Below are positions 48,466-58,485 of a DNA stretch of 64,000 nucleotides, piece after piece (position 1 is the first letter of the stretch; every line of letters begins with the position of its first letter). The notes beneath the pieces were generated by a model. That model saw nothing but the letters and a program-made list of their open reading frames with translations. It had not been told where the DNA came from and did not search any database. The stretch spans positions 124,001-188,000 of the forward strand of contig NC_012966.1 of assembly GCF_000027005.1 (NCBI RefSeq), read 5' to 3'. Source of the stretch: Komagataella phaffii GS115 (lineage: Eukaryota > Ascomycota > Pichiomycetes > Pichiales > Pichiaceae). A program made the translations under genes and the position numbers.

Positions 48466-50838
48466 CTAATTAGCAACACCTTCATTCATTACAGCCATCC
48501 TGCTTTCCTTATACCTTTTCAGTTGTTTGTTAAGCCTTTGGCGATCATTTGAGCTTGTTCCTGTTGGAATTGCACGATCATTACTGGCTTCTGAGTTGAA
48601 TGAAAAGCTTCTTCCCAATCCAGAGTTTATCAAGGCATAGCTCTTGTAATTTTTATTTTCGTCTGCTGCAACTTGTTTATGGGGATCAGTCTCTGTCTTC
48701 TCGGTTTCTTTCTTCCTACGAACACTCGAAGGTAGACGGCATAGAGAACTTTGACGTGAAATAGAGCCCATGCGATCTAGCCATAGTTGGTCTTCTGACA
48801 CGTCTTTAATTCTAAGACTTGCGACTTCTTCAACAAACTCGTCTTCACTAGATTGTTCATTAGTACTAAGAACTTCGATATCTGGCACCTGGATTGCATC
48901 CATGTGAGAAACTTGGAATGTTTTGGCACTGTTGATAGAAGTAACATCGGTGTTTATCGATCTAGAATCAGAGTCTGAAAGAACATAGTCTCTTTTCTCA
49001 AACTCTTGGATAATGGCACTTAGAACACTATTCCTTGGCTTGTGTTTGATGGTTGGATCTTGTTGTTGTGTTTCTTTATGACTTGCCAATGATGTCGTTT
49101 GTATGTGTTGAGACTGTGTTTGGGAATTTATGGAATTGGTAACAGACTTTACTTCGGTCTTCGTAACCTCTTCTATCTCCAACTTCATTTCAATCCTTCG
49201 TTTGACCACGGTCCCAAGATAATTTCTCCAGAGTTTGTAAAGTTGAATAACTTCATCGTCTGTTTCCTCCTGCTCCACATCGTGTGACAATGGGGATCTT
49301 CTCTGGGTCCCTTTTCTCACTGGAGAAGATACTCTGAACTCTTGCCTGGGGGAAGTTGGGGCACCATTGAATGGTAGCACCATTTCTTCAAATTCGCTTT
49401 GCGAACTTTGATCATAGTCGGCACTATCGCAAGTTTCTAATTTGAAATTACTACGATACAGGCCAAGTGAGGCACTAAAACACCTCTCCCCTCTATCAAA
49501 TTTGTCTTCCTCCTCTAGTGACATCTTGTATTTTTCTTGCTGTTCTTCCAGATATAGATTCAATTTTTGCAACTTTTCGGTGCTGGTTCCATTGGCGTTG
49601 TTCCCCAGAATCTCTTCAAACTTTAAATTAGTAAGTTCCTTTTGTTTAATGACATCCCTGTTGTAGCTTGTTTCCCTTTGTTTTCGGACCAAAACTCCAC
49701 CATGAGATGGAACGTTATTGAGAGATCTTGATACTGTTTTAAGCCTTGAAAGGTTCACTGGATTCTGTAATTTCATTAGTGCTTCCATATTGAACTTGTT
49801 CTTGCGGCCTTTATTCGACCTGATAGATCTGTTTCTCCTCAACGAGTCACATGAGGCATTGATAATGGTGACATTGCTGGAACGCTTATGTTTTCTTGTA
49901 AATCTTCCAAATGCCTTTCTGGTGACTATTATTCTCCACCTTCTCAACTTTTTACGTAGCTTAACTCCGGATAGGAGGAATGCTGAAATCCATCCTGCTT
50001 TCTTTTTCATGGCTTTTGATCTTTGTAAGCTGGAAGACGAGTTCCTATAGGACTGACGAGAAGAAGGATCTCTCGAGACAGACTGTTGAATAAGACTAGC
50101 TAGCTCTGGATTTGTCTTCAATATAGTTCTTGACCTTCTCAAAGTTGGAGTGGAATTGAAACTTGATGAAGAAGTCAACCGTTGATATACAGGAGCTTGA
50201 GCGAGGTTTGGCACCGTTTGTTTAACAACGGGAAGTGGTTTATCCAAGTTTGCTTCCGGAAGGACAACATTTTGCACTACCGTATCCAGTATATGCTTAG
50301 AAATAGAGGAAACTTCTGACTCTAAAGCCTGTGACGAGGACATAATCTCAGTTTGTGCTTCCTCTGCTAGGGATTCCCTGGCTAACCTTAATTGAGTCTC
50401 TTTAAAGATCGATACTCCGTTATTGTTAAAGGACTGAATTCTACTCGGAGGTGCACTATCTTCTTGACTACCCAGCGGCACTTGGTAGGCTGATGATATG
50501 ATGCTGAGGTTATCATCTTCAGCTACGTCTTCCTCAATATCGGTATTCCCGTTCTCGTTCTTCTTTGCTGAGCCCAGCGTTGTGTCAGTTGAACCGCACC
50601 TACTTTCGACTCTAACTGCACTAAGATGTTGAAATCCCACCGGATTTTCTCTAAAGACTGGGTCCCTTTTAATGTAATTTTGTAGCTCAGTTTCTGTCTC
50701 AGTTTCTGTTTCACGGGAGACACCACCAAGCGAAGTTTGTCGTTCTGGCGACGGGATGTTCATCTGGGGGAATTTGAACTCCATCTTGGCCCCGTCATAG
50801 GATAGGTTTCTTGGACTTGGGGATGCTCTTTCAGCCAT
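48466..50838 (-). CDS. AIM44: Aim44-like bud-neck protein (tentative)
   Basis: This is a 790-residue, largely disordered, Ser/Arg-rich protein. Three short blocks recall S. cerevisiae Aim44 (Gps1), a bud-neck regulator of Hof1 and Rho GTPases. They are KMEFKFP near the N-terminus; a basic, hydrophobic helix LRKKLRRWRIIVTRKAFGRF after a SSSSLQRSKAMK stretch (about residues 260-315); and LYKLWRNYLGTVVKRRIEMK in the C-terminal third. Order and spacing agree with Aim44 (758 residues), but most of the sequence is low-complexity, so the call rests on these blocks. The basic helix could bind membranes. It converges on USO1, with 23 bases between the stops. Confidence 0.6.
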   Translation of the reverse strand: MAERASPSPRNLSYDGAKMEFKFPQMNIPSPERQTSLGGVSRETETETETELQNYIKRDPVFRENPVGFQHLSAVRVESRCGSTDTTLGSAKKNENGNTDIEEDVAEDDNLSIISSAYQVPLGSQEDSAPPSRIQSFNNNGVSIFKETQLRLARESLAEEAQTEIMSSSQALESEVSSISKHILDTVVQNVVLPEANLDKPLPVVKQTVPNLAQAPVYQRLTSSSSFNSTPTLRRSRTILKTNPELASLIQQSVSRDPSSRQSYRNSSSSLQRSKAMKKKAGWISAFLLSGVKLRKKLRRWRIIVTRKAFGRFTRKHKRSSNVTIINASCDSLRRNRSIRSNKGRKNKFNMEALMKLQNPVNLSRLKTVSRSLNNVPSHGGVLVRKQRETSYNRDVIKQKELTNLKFEEILGNNANGTSTEKLQKLNLYLEEQQEKYKMSLEEEDKFDRGERCFSASLGLYRSNFKLETCDSADYDQSSQSEFEEMVLPFNGAPTSPRQEFRVSSPVRKGTQRRSPLSHDVEQEETDDEVIQLYKLWRNYLGTVVKRRIEMKLEIEEVTKTEVKSVTNSINSQTQSQHIQTTSLASHKETQQQDPTIKHKPRNSVLSAIIQEFEKRDYVLSDSDSRSINTDVTSINSAKTFQVSHMDAIQVPDIEVLSTNEQSSEDEFVEEVASLRIKDVSEDQLWLDRMGSISRQSSLCRLPSSVRRKKETEKTETDPHKQVAADENKNYKSYALINSGLGRSFSFNSEASNDRAIPTGTSSNDRQRLNKQLKRYKESRMAVMNEGVAN

Positions 50839-51189
50839 TAAACAATCAATTGGATAACTAGATTAGAAGTTAACATTAACTCCACATAGAAAAGCTCTGA
50901 TCCCATGTTTACGTTTATCCCAAAACGGAAACTTCAATTTACTTCCTAAAAGGGAACACTACGTAGTTGTATGTGACTAGCATCTAACCATAAGGACTGG
51001 CTTGGGACGTACCAAACGGTTTCGACTCGTTGGCTGGTGAGCCATATTTGTATTTGGAGAGAGGATAAATGTATAGGTATGCTTGTAATCCAGAATCTCA
51101 CAACTTCAATGTAGGTTCCATTTTTTTTCTCGTTACCAAATCTCACATATTTTTCACTTGCAATCCTAAAACTACTTGACATCATCAAT

Positions 51190-51936
51190 ATGGGAAAACG
51201 GAGACGAACCGATACGAACAATCCACTTCCTTCTCACATTTCCAAGTTCTGGAACCAAAGGTACACGTTGTTCAGCAAATTTGATGACGGAATTCAACTG
51301 AATGAAGAGTTATGGTACTCTGTAACCCCAGAAGAGATGGCTATGTACTTGGCTAAATTTTTCAGACATATTTTTCCCGATGCAAGAACTATACTGGACA
51401 TATGTTCTGGAGGTGGCGGAAACACAATACAATTTGCAAGATACTTTCCTAACTCAAAGATATTTGGCATAGACAATACACAGGCGAACATCGACTGCGC
51501 CGTAGTTAACTCTGCAGTGTACAATGTTGAAAGTCGCATAACTTATCTCTTGAGAGATTGGGAAAACTACCATTTATTCATTAATGAATTGAAAGAACTG
51601 ATAGGTCCAGTTGACGTTGCATTTTGTTCTCCTCCGTGGGGAGGACCATCGTATTTGAGTCAGGAAGTTTACGACTCGGAAAATATAAAACCTTTAGGTT
51701 TGGAACGATTATTGGAGTCAATGTTTCAATTGACCGAAAATGTTGTATTATTTCTTCCCCGAAACACAGATAAAACACAGCTAAGTGACGTGACTAGAAA
51801 ATTAAAGGGACCTTCTGCCAAATGTAGAGTGGTGGAAGCCTATGTAAATAAGAGACCAAAAGGTATTTTGTGTTTTTGGGGTGAGAAATTCACAAATTAC
51901 CAGCCCAACAAGGATCTGACAGATGAAGAAGACTAG
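51190..51936 (+). CDS. TGS1: Trimethylguanosine synthase Tgs1
   Basis: Tgs1 converts the m7G cap of snRNAs, snoRNAs and telomerase RNA to 2,2,7-trimethylguanosine. The 248-residue protein has the SAM-binding motif TILDICSGGGGNTIQFA (about 67-83), followed by IFGIDNTQANIDCA. The catalytic SPPWGGPSYL (about 147-156) has the tryptophan that stacks on the cap guanine. An N-terminal KFWNQRYTLFSKFDDGIQLN completes the family pattern. S. cerevisiae Tgs1 is 315 residues; this is a compact form without the C-terminal extension. Confidence 0.95.
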   Translation: MGKRRRTDTNNPLPSHISKFWNQRYTLFSKFDDGIQLNEELWYSVTPEEMAMYLAKFFRHIFPDARTILDICSGGGGNTIQFARYFPNSKIFGIDNTQANIDCAVVNSAVYNVESRITYLLRDWENYHLFINELKELIGPVDVAFCSPPWGGPSYLSQEVYDSENIKPLGLERLLESMFQLTENVVLFLPRNTDKTQLSDVTRKLKGPSAKCRVVEAYVNKRPKGILCFWGEKFTNYQPNKDLTDEED

Positions 51937-52149
51937 AGAAAAACTTTGCATGGTGATAGAGTCACCAATTATACAATCGCTTCAGACCATTATTATAACA
52001 CTCATTTATGTAGTTAATGCCAATTTCATGTGAATAACTTTTATATAAATTTCGCTATCTCATCAACATACTCGATTGGGTTTCTTGTAAACATTGGCTC
52101 TTTCTAGAGATGTTTTCTGCTCTTTCCGCAATCAACCCTTACTGTGATC

Positions 52150-54186
52150 ATGGCCAGATTAGCTGACTGGAGCAGAGATACTCCTTCAAGAATGAATGGA
52201 AGGGTTGCAAGACCACAAGGCCATCTGCGACCGCCTTCATCTGCGTCTTCCTCTTCATCACAGATGTCCACTTCGTCGTATGATAGCACAAAACCAAGAG
52301 CTCAATCAGCCCTATCAGGAAGAACCCCAACTCGCAGACCGATGACCCCGTTGTCCAACAAATTGCAACCAGGCCTGGCCACTCCAATGAGGCCAGCAAG
52401 TTCTTTGAGAAAACGTCCGTCTACTCCAACTCTCAACTCCTATAAGGGCAAAATCAACGTCAGCGTTCGTCCAAGACCTCTGTTAAGTGTTTCCCATGGT
52501 AATACCAACAATCCTTGGTTTATTGAGAATGACAATAACACTATTGCACATGACGAAGCCGGAGAGTTTCAATATGATAACGTGTTTGATCCTTTGGTAA
52601 ACAACAGACAGGTATATGATCAGGTGGTCAAGCCAGTAGTTGAAAAGGCAATGGATGGATTCAACGGGACCATATTCGCTTATGGAATGACTGGAAGTGG
52701 TAAGACCTACTCTATGCAGGGCAGTGAGTTTGAAGATGGTCTTATCCAATTGGCTGTTAATCAAATATTTGATACAGTTCGCTCAGATCCATCCTCACAG
52801 TATACTATCAGTTGCTCATTCTTGGAAATTTATAATGAAAGGATATTTGACTTGTTGAATCCTGAGTCTGCTAACGCATTAAGGAACTTCAACTTTGGAT
52901 CAATTGGCACCTCTTCCAAGGATGAGTTAAAGATCAGGGATGATCCCATCTTTGGGACTAAGGTTATTGGATTGCACGAGGAGATCGTCACCACACCAGA
53001 CGACCTAATTCACTTGATCCACAGAGGTGATCAGATTAGGAAAACTGGAGGCACAGATTATAATTCTCGTTCCTCTAGATCCCATGCTATTGTTTCCATC
53101 AAGATCAAGAAGCTTACAAATAGTCAAGAGTTCTTTGCAACATTAAGTCTCTGCGACTTGGCAGGATCTGAAAAAGCAACGACACAGATAGAAAGGCGCA
53201 AAGAGGGATCATTTATCAACAAATCTCTTCTTGCTCTTGGTACAGTTATATCCAAATTGTCCCAGAATCAAGGCTCCTTGCATATTCCCTACAGAGATTC
53301 TAAGCTGACCCGATTCTTACAGCCTTCATTGAGTGGAGAGTCTGTAGTATCTATCTTGTGTACTATTCACCTATCCCAGATCACGGTTGGAGAAACTTTG
53401 AACACCTTGAGGTTTGCTTCCAGAGCCAAAAACATCGCTATAGCTGCTGCAAGAAATGGCAGTAATGTTCAGGATAATTTCAGGTTAGAATCATTGGCTA
53501 AAGAGTTGGTGGAAACGAAGAGACAATTGATGGAACTGCAATTGAGCTCTACCAAGATATCTGATACCGATGATGAGCAACTGCAACGATTAAGAGCTGA
53601 AAACCGGATACTTTCCGAACAAGTTGAGCATTTTAGACGGATGAGCGATCTAGGAAGAGCAGATCGGGTCAACCTGAGTAATGACATAGTGTCATTATTG
53701 GGAGAGCTACGAGAAAGTGACTCCAATAGAGATACGGTAATCCAGAAAATTGAGAGTTTCAATAAACACCAACAGTTGGACTTGGAAGAGATGAAGTCAT
53801 ATATCTCTCATCTTGAACATATGATGAAAACGGGCGAAAAGTTTCAAGTTAATCCGCAAATAAACGCAAGCTCAAAAAAGCAAAAAACGTACGAAGAACT
53901 ATTCGTAGGATCCGAAGGGCTTTCTCTCAAGAGTTTAGTTAAGGATCAAGAAGAGGAAATAATGGAACTCAAAGAAATGCTGAAGGAGAAAGATTCTATA
54001 ATCAAGGCACTCAGAACGGCCAAACGTGCGAGGGACAGTGTCTTAAATATTGGTTCCAATAATACAAGCGATCTTGAAAATGAATATGAAGATTACACAA
54101 GCGCAAAGGACAACCTGCAATATGGCAAAGCTATAAAAACGGTTACAGAAAGAGTACAATTAAGATCTATTGAAAATGAGATATGA
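52150..54186 (+). CDS. KIP2: Kinesin-7 motor Kip2
   Basis: Kip2 is a plus-end-directed, microtubule-stabilising kinesin that carries Bik1 and dynein to astral plus ends. The basic, Ser/Pro-rich N-terminus (about 1-95) is characteristic of Kip2. The motor follows: KINVSVRPRPLL, P-loop AYGMTGSGKTYSM at about 178-190, NSRSSRSHAIVSI (switch I), LCDLAGSEKATT (switch II) and LAGTVI-type helix residues. The C-terminal 200 residues are coiled coil. S. cerevisiae Kip2 has 706 residues. The upstream GTG at 52144 is not the start; the ATG at 52150 gives 678 residues. Confidence 0.92.
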   Translation: MARLADWSRDTPSRMNGRVARPQGHLRPPSSASSSSSQMSTSSYDSTKPRAQSALSGRTPTRRPMTPLSNKLQPGLATPMRPASSLRKRPSTPTLNSYKGKINVSVRPRPLLSVSHGNTNNPWFIENDNNTIAHDEAGEFQYDNVFDPLVNNRQVYDQVVKPVVEKAMDGFNGTIFAYGMTGSGKTYSMQGSEFEDGLIQLAVNQIFDTVRSDPSSQYTISCSFLEIYNERIFDLLNPESANALRNFNFGSIGTSSKDELKIRDDPIFGTKVIGLHEEIVTTPDDLIHLIHRGDQIRKTGGTDYNSRSSRSHAIVSIKIKKLTNSQEFFATLSLCDLAGSEKATTQIERRKEGSFINKSLLALGTVISKLSQNQGSLHIPYRDSKLTRFLQPSLSGESVVSILCTIHLSQITVGETLNTLRFASRAKNIAIAAARNGSNVQDNFRLESLAKELVETKRQLMELQLSSTKISDTDDEQLQRLRAENRILSEQVEHFRRMSDLGRADRVNLSNDIVSLLGELRESDSNRDTVIQKIESFNKHQQLDLEEMKSYISHLEHMMKTGEKFQVNPQINASSKKQKTYEELFVGSEGLSLKSLVKDQEEEIMELKEMLKEKDSIIKALRTAKRARDSVLNIGSNNTSDLENEYEDYTSAKDNLQYGKAIKTVTERVQLRSIENEI

Positions 54187-54199
54187 CGAATGCGTAAAC

Positions 54200-55402
54200 T
54201 CAAAAACTACCATACTTTGGCGAGCTATCTTCCTCTAAATGTACATTCATGTCGTAATCGTTGTGTATCAGAGATGTGGAACCTGTGGGAACTGCAGTAT
54301 TATCTAGAGGTGGACTGTTAGGATGGGCTTCAAAAGATTTCGGAACCTTGATGACTTTAAATGACTTTTTCTTGTTGAGATGAGTCGAGTGACCACGATC
54401 CCATTTGAAGAATTGAAACAACACCAATATGTCAAATGAAACAGTTCCTATAGCTCCTAAGAAATAGCTTAGTTCTCTTTCCCAAAACTCGCTATAAATG
54501 TCCAAAATATTTGAAGGGATAGAATCCGGTGAGTTTTCCTTGACTAAAAGTTTCAGCTGGTAAAAATTGGCCAACAGAGATATCGAATAGAAGAGGTTAC
54601 CCAACAATGCGCTAATAAATAGCTTAATGGAGATTCCAGATGTAGTTTTCAATTTGTAGTTTGTAATCAGCTGAGGGATCCGGGATGAGAGGTAACAGCT
54701 TGTACATGCCCAAGCAAGGATAGGGCCCCAATTCAAGCTTGAACTTGCAGTAAACATTAGTTCGTCAGGAATGGGCATGGCTTGCACTTTATTGAAGGAG
54801 GTGACAAAGCTGGCCGTGAAAAACGATGACCAACTGTTCTTGATACTTAACGAAGAACTGCCAGGCTTAGTCACTGGAATGGAAATATGCTCCGGTGGCA
54901 ATTGAATTGAAGTAGTTGCCGCCAACTCATCAGGCGTGCTTTTGATAGTGGTTAATCTATTGGTTTTCTTCAATGGATGCTGATGATGCTGATTATGGTG
55001 GTGATGATGATGAAGTCTGTACATATGCGTATAGTAGTAGAACTGGCCAGCCAGAATCAGGTCTATCATGCAATAATAACCACTTAAGAGAATTTGGAAT
55101 GCCATCGCGTCATTCAAAAGACAGCTGGTAAAGTTAAGAAAGTCACCCACAAACCATACCAAAAGGAATGCTAGAGAGACACCCTCCAAGCTTTTCGTGT
55201 TGTATATCTTTATAACTTGGGGCAACTGAGCAAACAACCAAGAAATGATGGAGAGATAGCCTGCGACGACGGATATTCTTCCCAGCATGTTTGTCAAAAA
55301 CGTCGACTCCATCGACGTTTCCAGCGTGTTCAGAGTTGCAAGCGCCAGCGTGGGTCCAAATCCATAGCCTGAAATTCCCGTATCTCGAGAGTTATCAGAC
55401 AT
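54200..55402 (-). CDS. PQ-loop vacuolar amino-acid transporter, Ypq type
   Basis: This is a 400-residue, seven-helix membrane protein with two PQ-loop motifs: AQLPQVIKIYNTKSLEGVSL in the N-terminal half and SRIPQLITNYKLKTTSGISI in the C-terminal half. LLVWFVGDFLNFTSCLL and GYYCMIDLILAGQFYYY follow the pattern of Ypq1/Ypq2/Rtc2 (human PQLC2), vacuolar exporters of basic amino acids. The central loop holds a His-rich run (HHHHHHNQHHQH) that is not part of the core family. The first ATG at 55402 starts MSDNSRDTG; the frame continues 15 codons upstream to a TTG. It converges on KIP2, with 13 bases between the stops. Confidence 0.85.
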   Translation of the reverse strand: MSDNSRDTGISGYGFGPTLALATLNTLETSMESTFLTNMLGRISVVAGYLSIISWLFAQLPQVIKIYNTKSLEGVSLAFLLVWFVGDFLNFTSCLLNDAMAFQILLSGYYCMIDLILAGQFYYYTHMYRLHHHHHHNQHHQHPLKKTNRLTTIKSTPDELAATTSIQLPPEHISIPVTKPGSSSLSIKNSWSSFFTASFVTSFNKVQAMPIPDELMFTASSSLNWGPILAWACTSCYLSSRIPQLITNYKLKTTSGISIKLFISALLGNLFYSISLLANFYQLKLLVKENSPDSIPSNILDIYSEFWERELSYFLGAIGTVSFDILVLFQFFKWDRGHSTHLNKKKSFKVIKVPKSFEAHPNSPPLDNTAVPTGSTSLIHNDYDMNVHLEEDSSPKYGSF

Positions 55403-55789
55403 ACACGGTGACTTTGAGGTTCTATTGAGAGATATCTTGTTGATCAAGAAGGAGGAAACTTGTCATTAATTGATTAGGGTCATCTTATCAGTGAGTGGTG
55501 CACGTCATCATGCCAAAGAAGCATCTGACGCCCGAGGAAAAAAGAAACTCTGGATGGAACAACGAAAAAATAACTCGCCGCGCGCCAATGTAGCTTACAT
55601 AAGCAAGAGCGCGAAGGATGCCAATCCACTGTGGGTGACTGGCAGAGCCTTCAGGGGAGCAAAAATTAAAAAGAAAGTCGTTCTAAATATAAACCACCCA
55701 ATCCATCAGGACCCTATTATATTTCTTATTGTATAATCTTTTCTTCAGTACATCGAAACCGTTGACGCACACCACCTTTAGAATCGACA
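55403..55789. promoter_or_regulatory. Divergent promoter of PQ-loop gene and RLM1
   Basis: These 387 bases separate two divergent starts. CTAAATATAA at 55683-55692 matches nine of ten bases of the MEF2/Rlm1 consensus CTAWWWWTAG and could equally be a TATA element for RLM1. An open frame at 55470-55736 starts at TTG and has no recognisable domain, so it is not called. Confidence 0.45.
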
Positions 55790-57280
55790 ATGGGTAGAAG
55801 GAAAATAGAGATAAATCCGATCTTGGATAACCGTAATAGAAGCGTCACATTTATGAAGAGGAAAGCTGGGCTTTTTAAGAAAGCTTACGAACTGAGTATT
55901 CTGTGCCAAGTCGATCTTACCGTCATCATCAAAGGGTCCAATGACAAGTTCTATGAGTTCTCTTCAATGGATACCAATGATCTGATTGCGCAATACCAGT
56001 CCGCGGGCGCTGTCAAGGACGAGGAGAAAGAGCCATCTTCGTATGGGAGACACGAGAAGAAGCAACGAGTCTTCGGTGATCGCAGCGGTAATTCTGGAAT
56101 CACACATCACGCTCGTTCTTCTGCCGAGGATCACAGTTTCGACGACGAAGAAGATGAGGATGACGAGGAAGAAGACTCCACAATCAATAACGAGAATGAA
56201 CTTCCGAGCCGAAAACGGTTGAGAAGTTCGAACGCATCTTCGGTTCCCACCAGAACTACTAGAAGTCAGTCATCACAGTATTCACCAGTAAGCAATGGAA
56301 CTCAAATGGCTGGGACTGCTTCTCATCCAATAAACAATTCGATGGGTAGTTCACAAAGGTTACCGTTTGTGCATCCGATGACTTCGCCTGTGATGCAAGG
56401 TAACATGACAACGAATTCAGGACCTCAGAACAATGACTACTCCAATACTCCATCTTTGAGACCAGTTTTGCGTGTCACCATCCCTCAGGAAGCTGACGAC
56501 CAAAAAGAAACTAAGGTTGATCAAGATAACGGCTCTAGAGAAAGCGTACCTCGAGATCAAGGTCCAGGACAGAGCAACAGTAACGGCAACGGTAACAATC
56601 TTCCACCCTCCAGACTTCCTATGCTGAAGTATAGTCAGCCTTCTCTTTCTGCTCTTTACAAATCGAACACTCCTTCTTCCTTATCCAGAATGTTCCCGCA
56701 CCACCATCCGGGGAGCACAGTTCCACCCGAGACAAGTTCAAAAACTCCCACTGAGGAGTCAGACAACAGTGCCCGATCTACTCCTGTGTCGGGTGGAACT
56801 TCGTTTTTCATGATACCCCAGCAGGGTGGGTCGCCTACAAATAATATTAGCGGCGGGCTGTTGCCTTACAATAGTAATCTTAGGTCCAATTCTCTTACAA
56901 ATGCCAAGAATATGGAAACTCAGACCCCTGGCAGCGGTCTTCCATCAAAGTATGTCAACGATCTTTTTCCATCTCCTTCGACTTACTTCTCCAACGATTA
57001 CAATATCACTTTTGGAACGGGAAACACTCCATTAGCCCCGTCTACTGCTCAATCTTTCCAGCCCTCGGCAACTTCAGGGAACAACGTAACAAATCCAAAC
57101 CCGAACAGAAGCCCTAGTGAAGCTAAGAGGTTGCACATTCAAACCAACATACCTACAAGTACCTCCTCTAGATCAGGAAGCTTAAACAATGGAGTACTAC
57201 TACCGAGTCCATCACAGCTATTGGATCGAAACAGTATGCATGACTCGAGATTTCCAAGCAGTGTGACTAAGAAGAGCTGA
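55790..57280 (+). CDS. RLM1: MADS-box factor Rlm1/Smp1 (MEF2 type)
   Basis: Rlm1 is the MEF2-type MADS transcription factor activated by the cell-wall-integrity MAP kinase Slt2. The first 57 residues are the MADS box: [20 protein letters not shown], then [20 protein letters not shown]. The MEF2 extension follows, [20 protein letters not shown]. An acidic run ([13 protein letters not shown]) is near residue 120, and the rest is Ser/Asn/Pro-rich with several SP and TP sites, as expected of a MAP-kinase target. The 496-residue length compares with 676 for S. cerevisiae Rlm1 and 452 for its paralogue Smp1; this may be their common counterpart. Confidence 0.87.
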   Translation: MGRRKIEINPILDNRNRSVTFMKRKAGLFKKAYELSILCQVDLTVIIKGSNDKFYEFSSMDTNDLIAQYQSAGAVKDEEKEPSSYGRHEKKQRVFGDRSGNSGITHHARSSAEDHSFDDEEDEDDEEEDSTINNENELPSRKRLRSSNASSVPTRTTRSQSSQYSPVSNGTQMAGTASHPINNSMGSSQRLPFVHPMTSPVMQGNMTTNSGPQNNDYSNTPSLRPVLRVTIPQEADDQKETKVDQDNGSRESVPRDQGPGQSNSNGNGNNLPPSRLPMLKYSQPSLSALYKSNTPSSLSRMFPHHHPGSTVPPETSSKTPTEESDNSARSTPVSGGTSFFMIPQQGGSPTNNISGGLLPYNSNLRSNSLTNAKNMETQTPGSGLPSKYVNDLFPSPSTYFSNDYNITFGTGNTPLAPSTAQSFQPSATSGNNVTNPNPNRSPSEAKRLHIQTNIPTSTSSRSGSLNNGVLLPSPSQLLDRNSMHDSRFPSSVTKKS

Positions 57281-57623
57281 TAACGACTCATGATAATGTA
57301 AGAACTATATGTAAAATACGATAACTCTATGATTAGAACATAATCAGCGTGAAATGCATAGTGTGCATACACGTCTTGAATTTACATCTGATAATGCGCA
57401 CGTGATAGAAATCAGGGCAGGGCCCTGAATAGTCTCAAACAGTCCTCGAATTCTTTATTGAGCATGCAAAAAAAGCAGAGTTTCGCACCATCCATTCCGT
57501 CTAGTGAGGTTGCAGTGGCAGGAGCGGCTGGAAGGAGATTTCCCCTTAGCGAGGTTTTTTTTTCATCTATTGTGAAAAATAATAACCAATTCAAACTTCA
57601 ACTCTTAAGCGTTATCTTGCACC
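57281..57623. promoter_or_regulatory. RPS6 upstream region
   Basis: These 343 bases hold a CACGTG (57399-57404) 220 bases before the RPS6 ATG and a T run near 57556. In several non-Saccharomyces yeasts, ribosomal protein promoters use Cbf1 (CACGTG) and Tbf1 rather than Rap1, so the site is a reasonable candidate. No other gene is seen. Confidence 0.4.
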
Positions 57624-58424
57624 ATGAAGGTAAGTGACTAATCGATAGTTAGGAGAAAGGCAGCCTTTTGGTGAAGTGCCCGACTCTACTGCGTTCCAGA
57701 GATACTAACAACACTCTAGCTCAATATTGCTTTTCCAGCTAACGGAACTCAGAAATGTATTGAAATCGACGACGAGCACAAATTGCAAGCCTTCTACGAG
57801 AAACGTATGGGCCAAGAGGTTGAGGGTGACTCTGTATCTGATGAGTTCAAGGGTTACGTCTTCAGAATCACTGGTGGTAACGACAAGCAGGGTTTTCCAA
57901 TGAAGCAGGGAGTTATGCACCCAACCAGAGTCAGACTTTTGCTTTCTAAGGGCCACTCATGTTACAGACCAAGAAGAGCCGGTGAACGTAAGAGAAAGTC
58001 TGTCAGAGGTTGCATTGTTGCTGCTGACTTGTCTGTTTTGTCTTTGGTTGTTATTAAGCAAGGTGAACAGGAGATTGAGGGTCTGACCGATGCTCAAGTT
58101 CCAAAGAAGTTGGGTCCTAAGAGAGCTAACAACATTAGAAAGTTCTTCGGTTTGACCAAGGAAGATGATGTTAGACAATTTGTCATTAGACGTGAGATTG
58201 TCAAGGGTGACAAGACTTACACCAAGGCTCCAAAGATTCAAAGATTGATCACTCCAGAACGTATTGCCAGAAAGCAACGTCTAAGAGAGTTGAAGTATGA
58301 GAATGCTAGAAAACAGAAGGATGCTGCCGCTGAGTACGCCAAACTATTGGCCGAGAAGATTCATCAACGTAACGCTGAGAAGGCTGAGATCAAGAAGAGA
58401 AGAGCTTCCTCCCTCAAGGCTTGA
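57624..58424 (+). CDS. RPS6: 40S ribosomal protein S6 (spliced)
   Basis: eS6 is a 40S subunit protein and the phosphorylation target downstream of TORC1. Exon 1 is only ATGAAG (57624-57629); exon 2 is 57720-58424. The spliced product [20 protein letters not shown] has 236 residues, the same as in S. cerevisiae. Signature blocks are [40 protein letters not shown] and [18 protein letters not shown]. The C-terminus keeps basic helices and ends [10 protein letters not shown], with the serines that are phosphorylated in yeast. Codon use is strongly biased. Confidence 0.97.
57630..57719 (+). other. Spliceosomal intron of RPS6
   Basis: This 90-nt intron has donor GTAAGT, branch TACTAAC at 57703-57709 and acceptor CTAG. 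The branch adenine is 11 nt from the acceptor. Unspliced RNA stops at codon 6. Confidence 0.95.
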
Positions 58425-58485
58425 AGGGCTTCACTTATAAATTAGACAGTAATAAAATTATTGTTATATCGTTTGAAAGAATGAA

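Noticed and set aside
55470..55736. 88-codon frame between the PQ-loop gene and RLM1
   Set aside because: Starts at TTG, contains no known domain, and lies across the divergent promoter.
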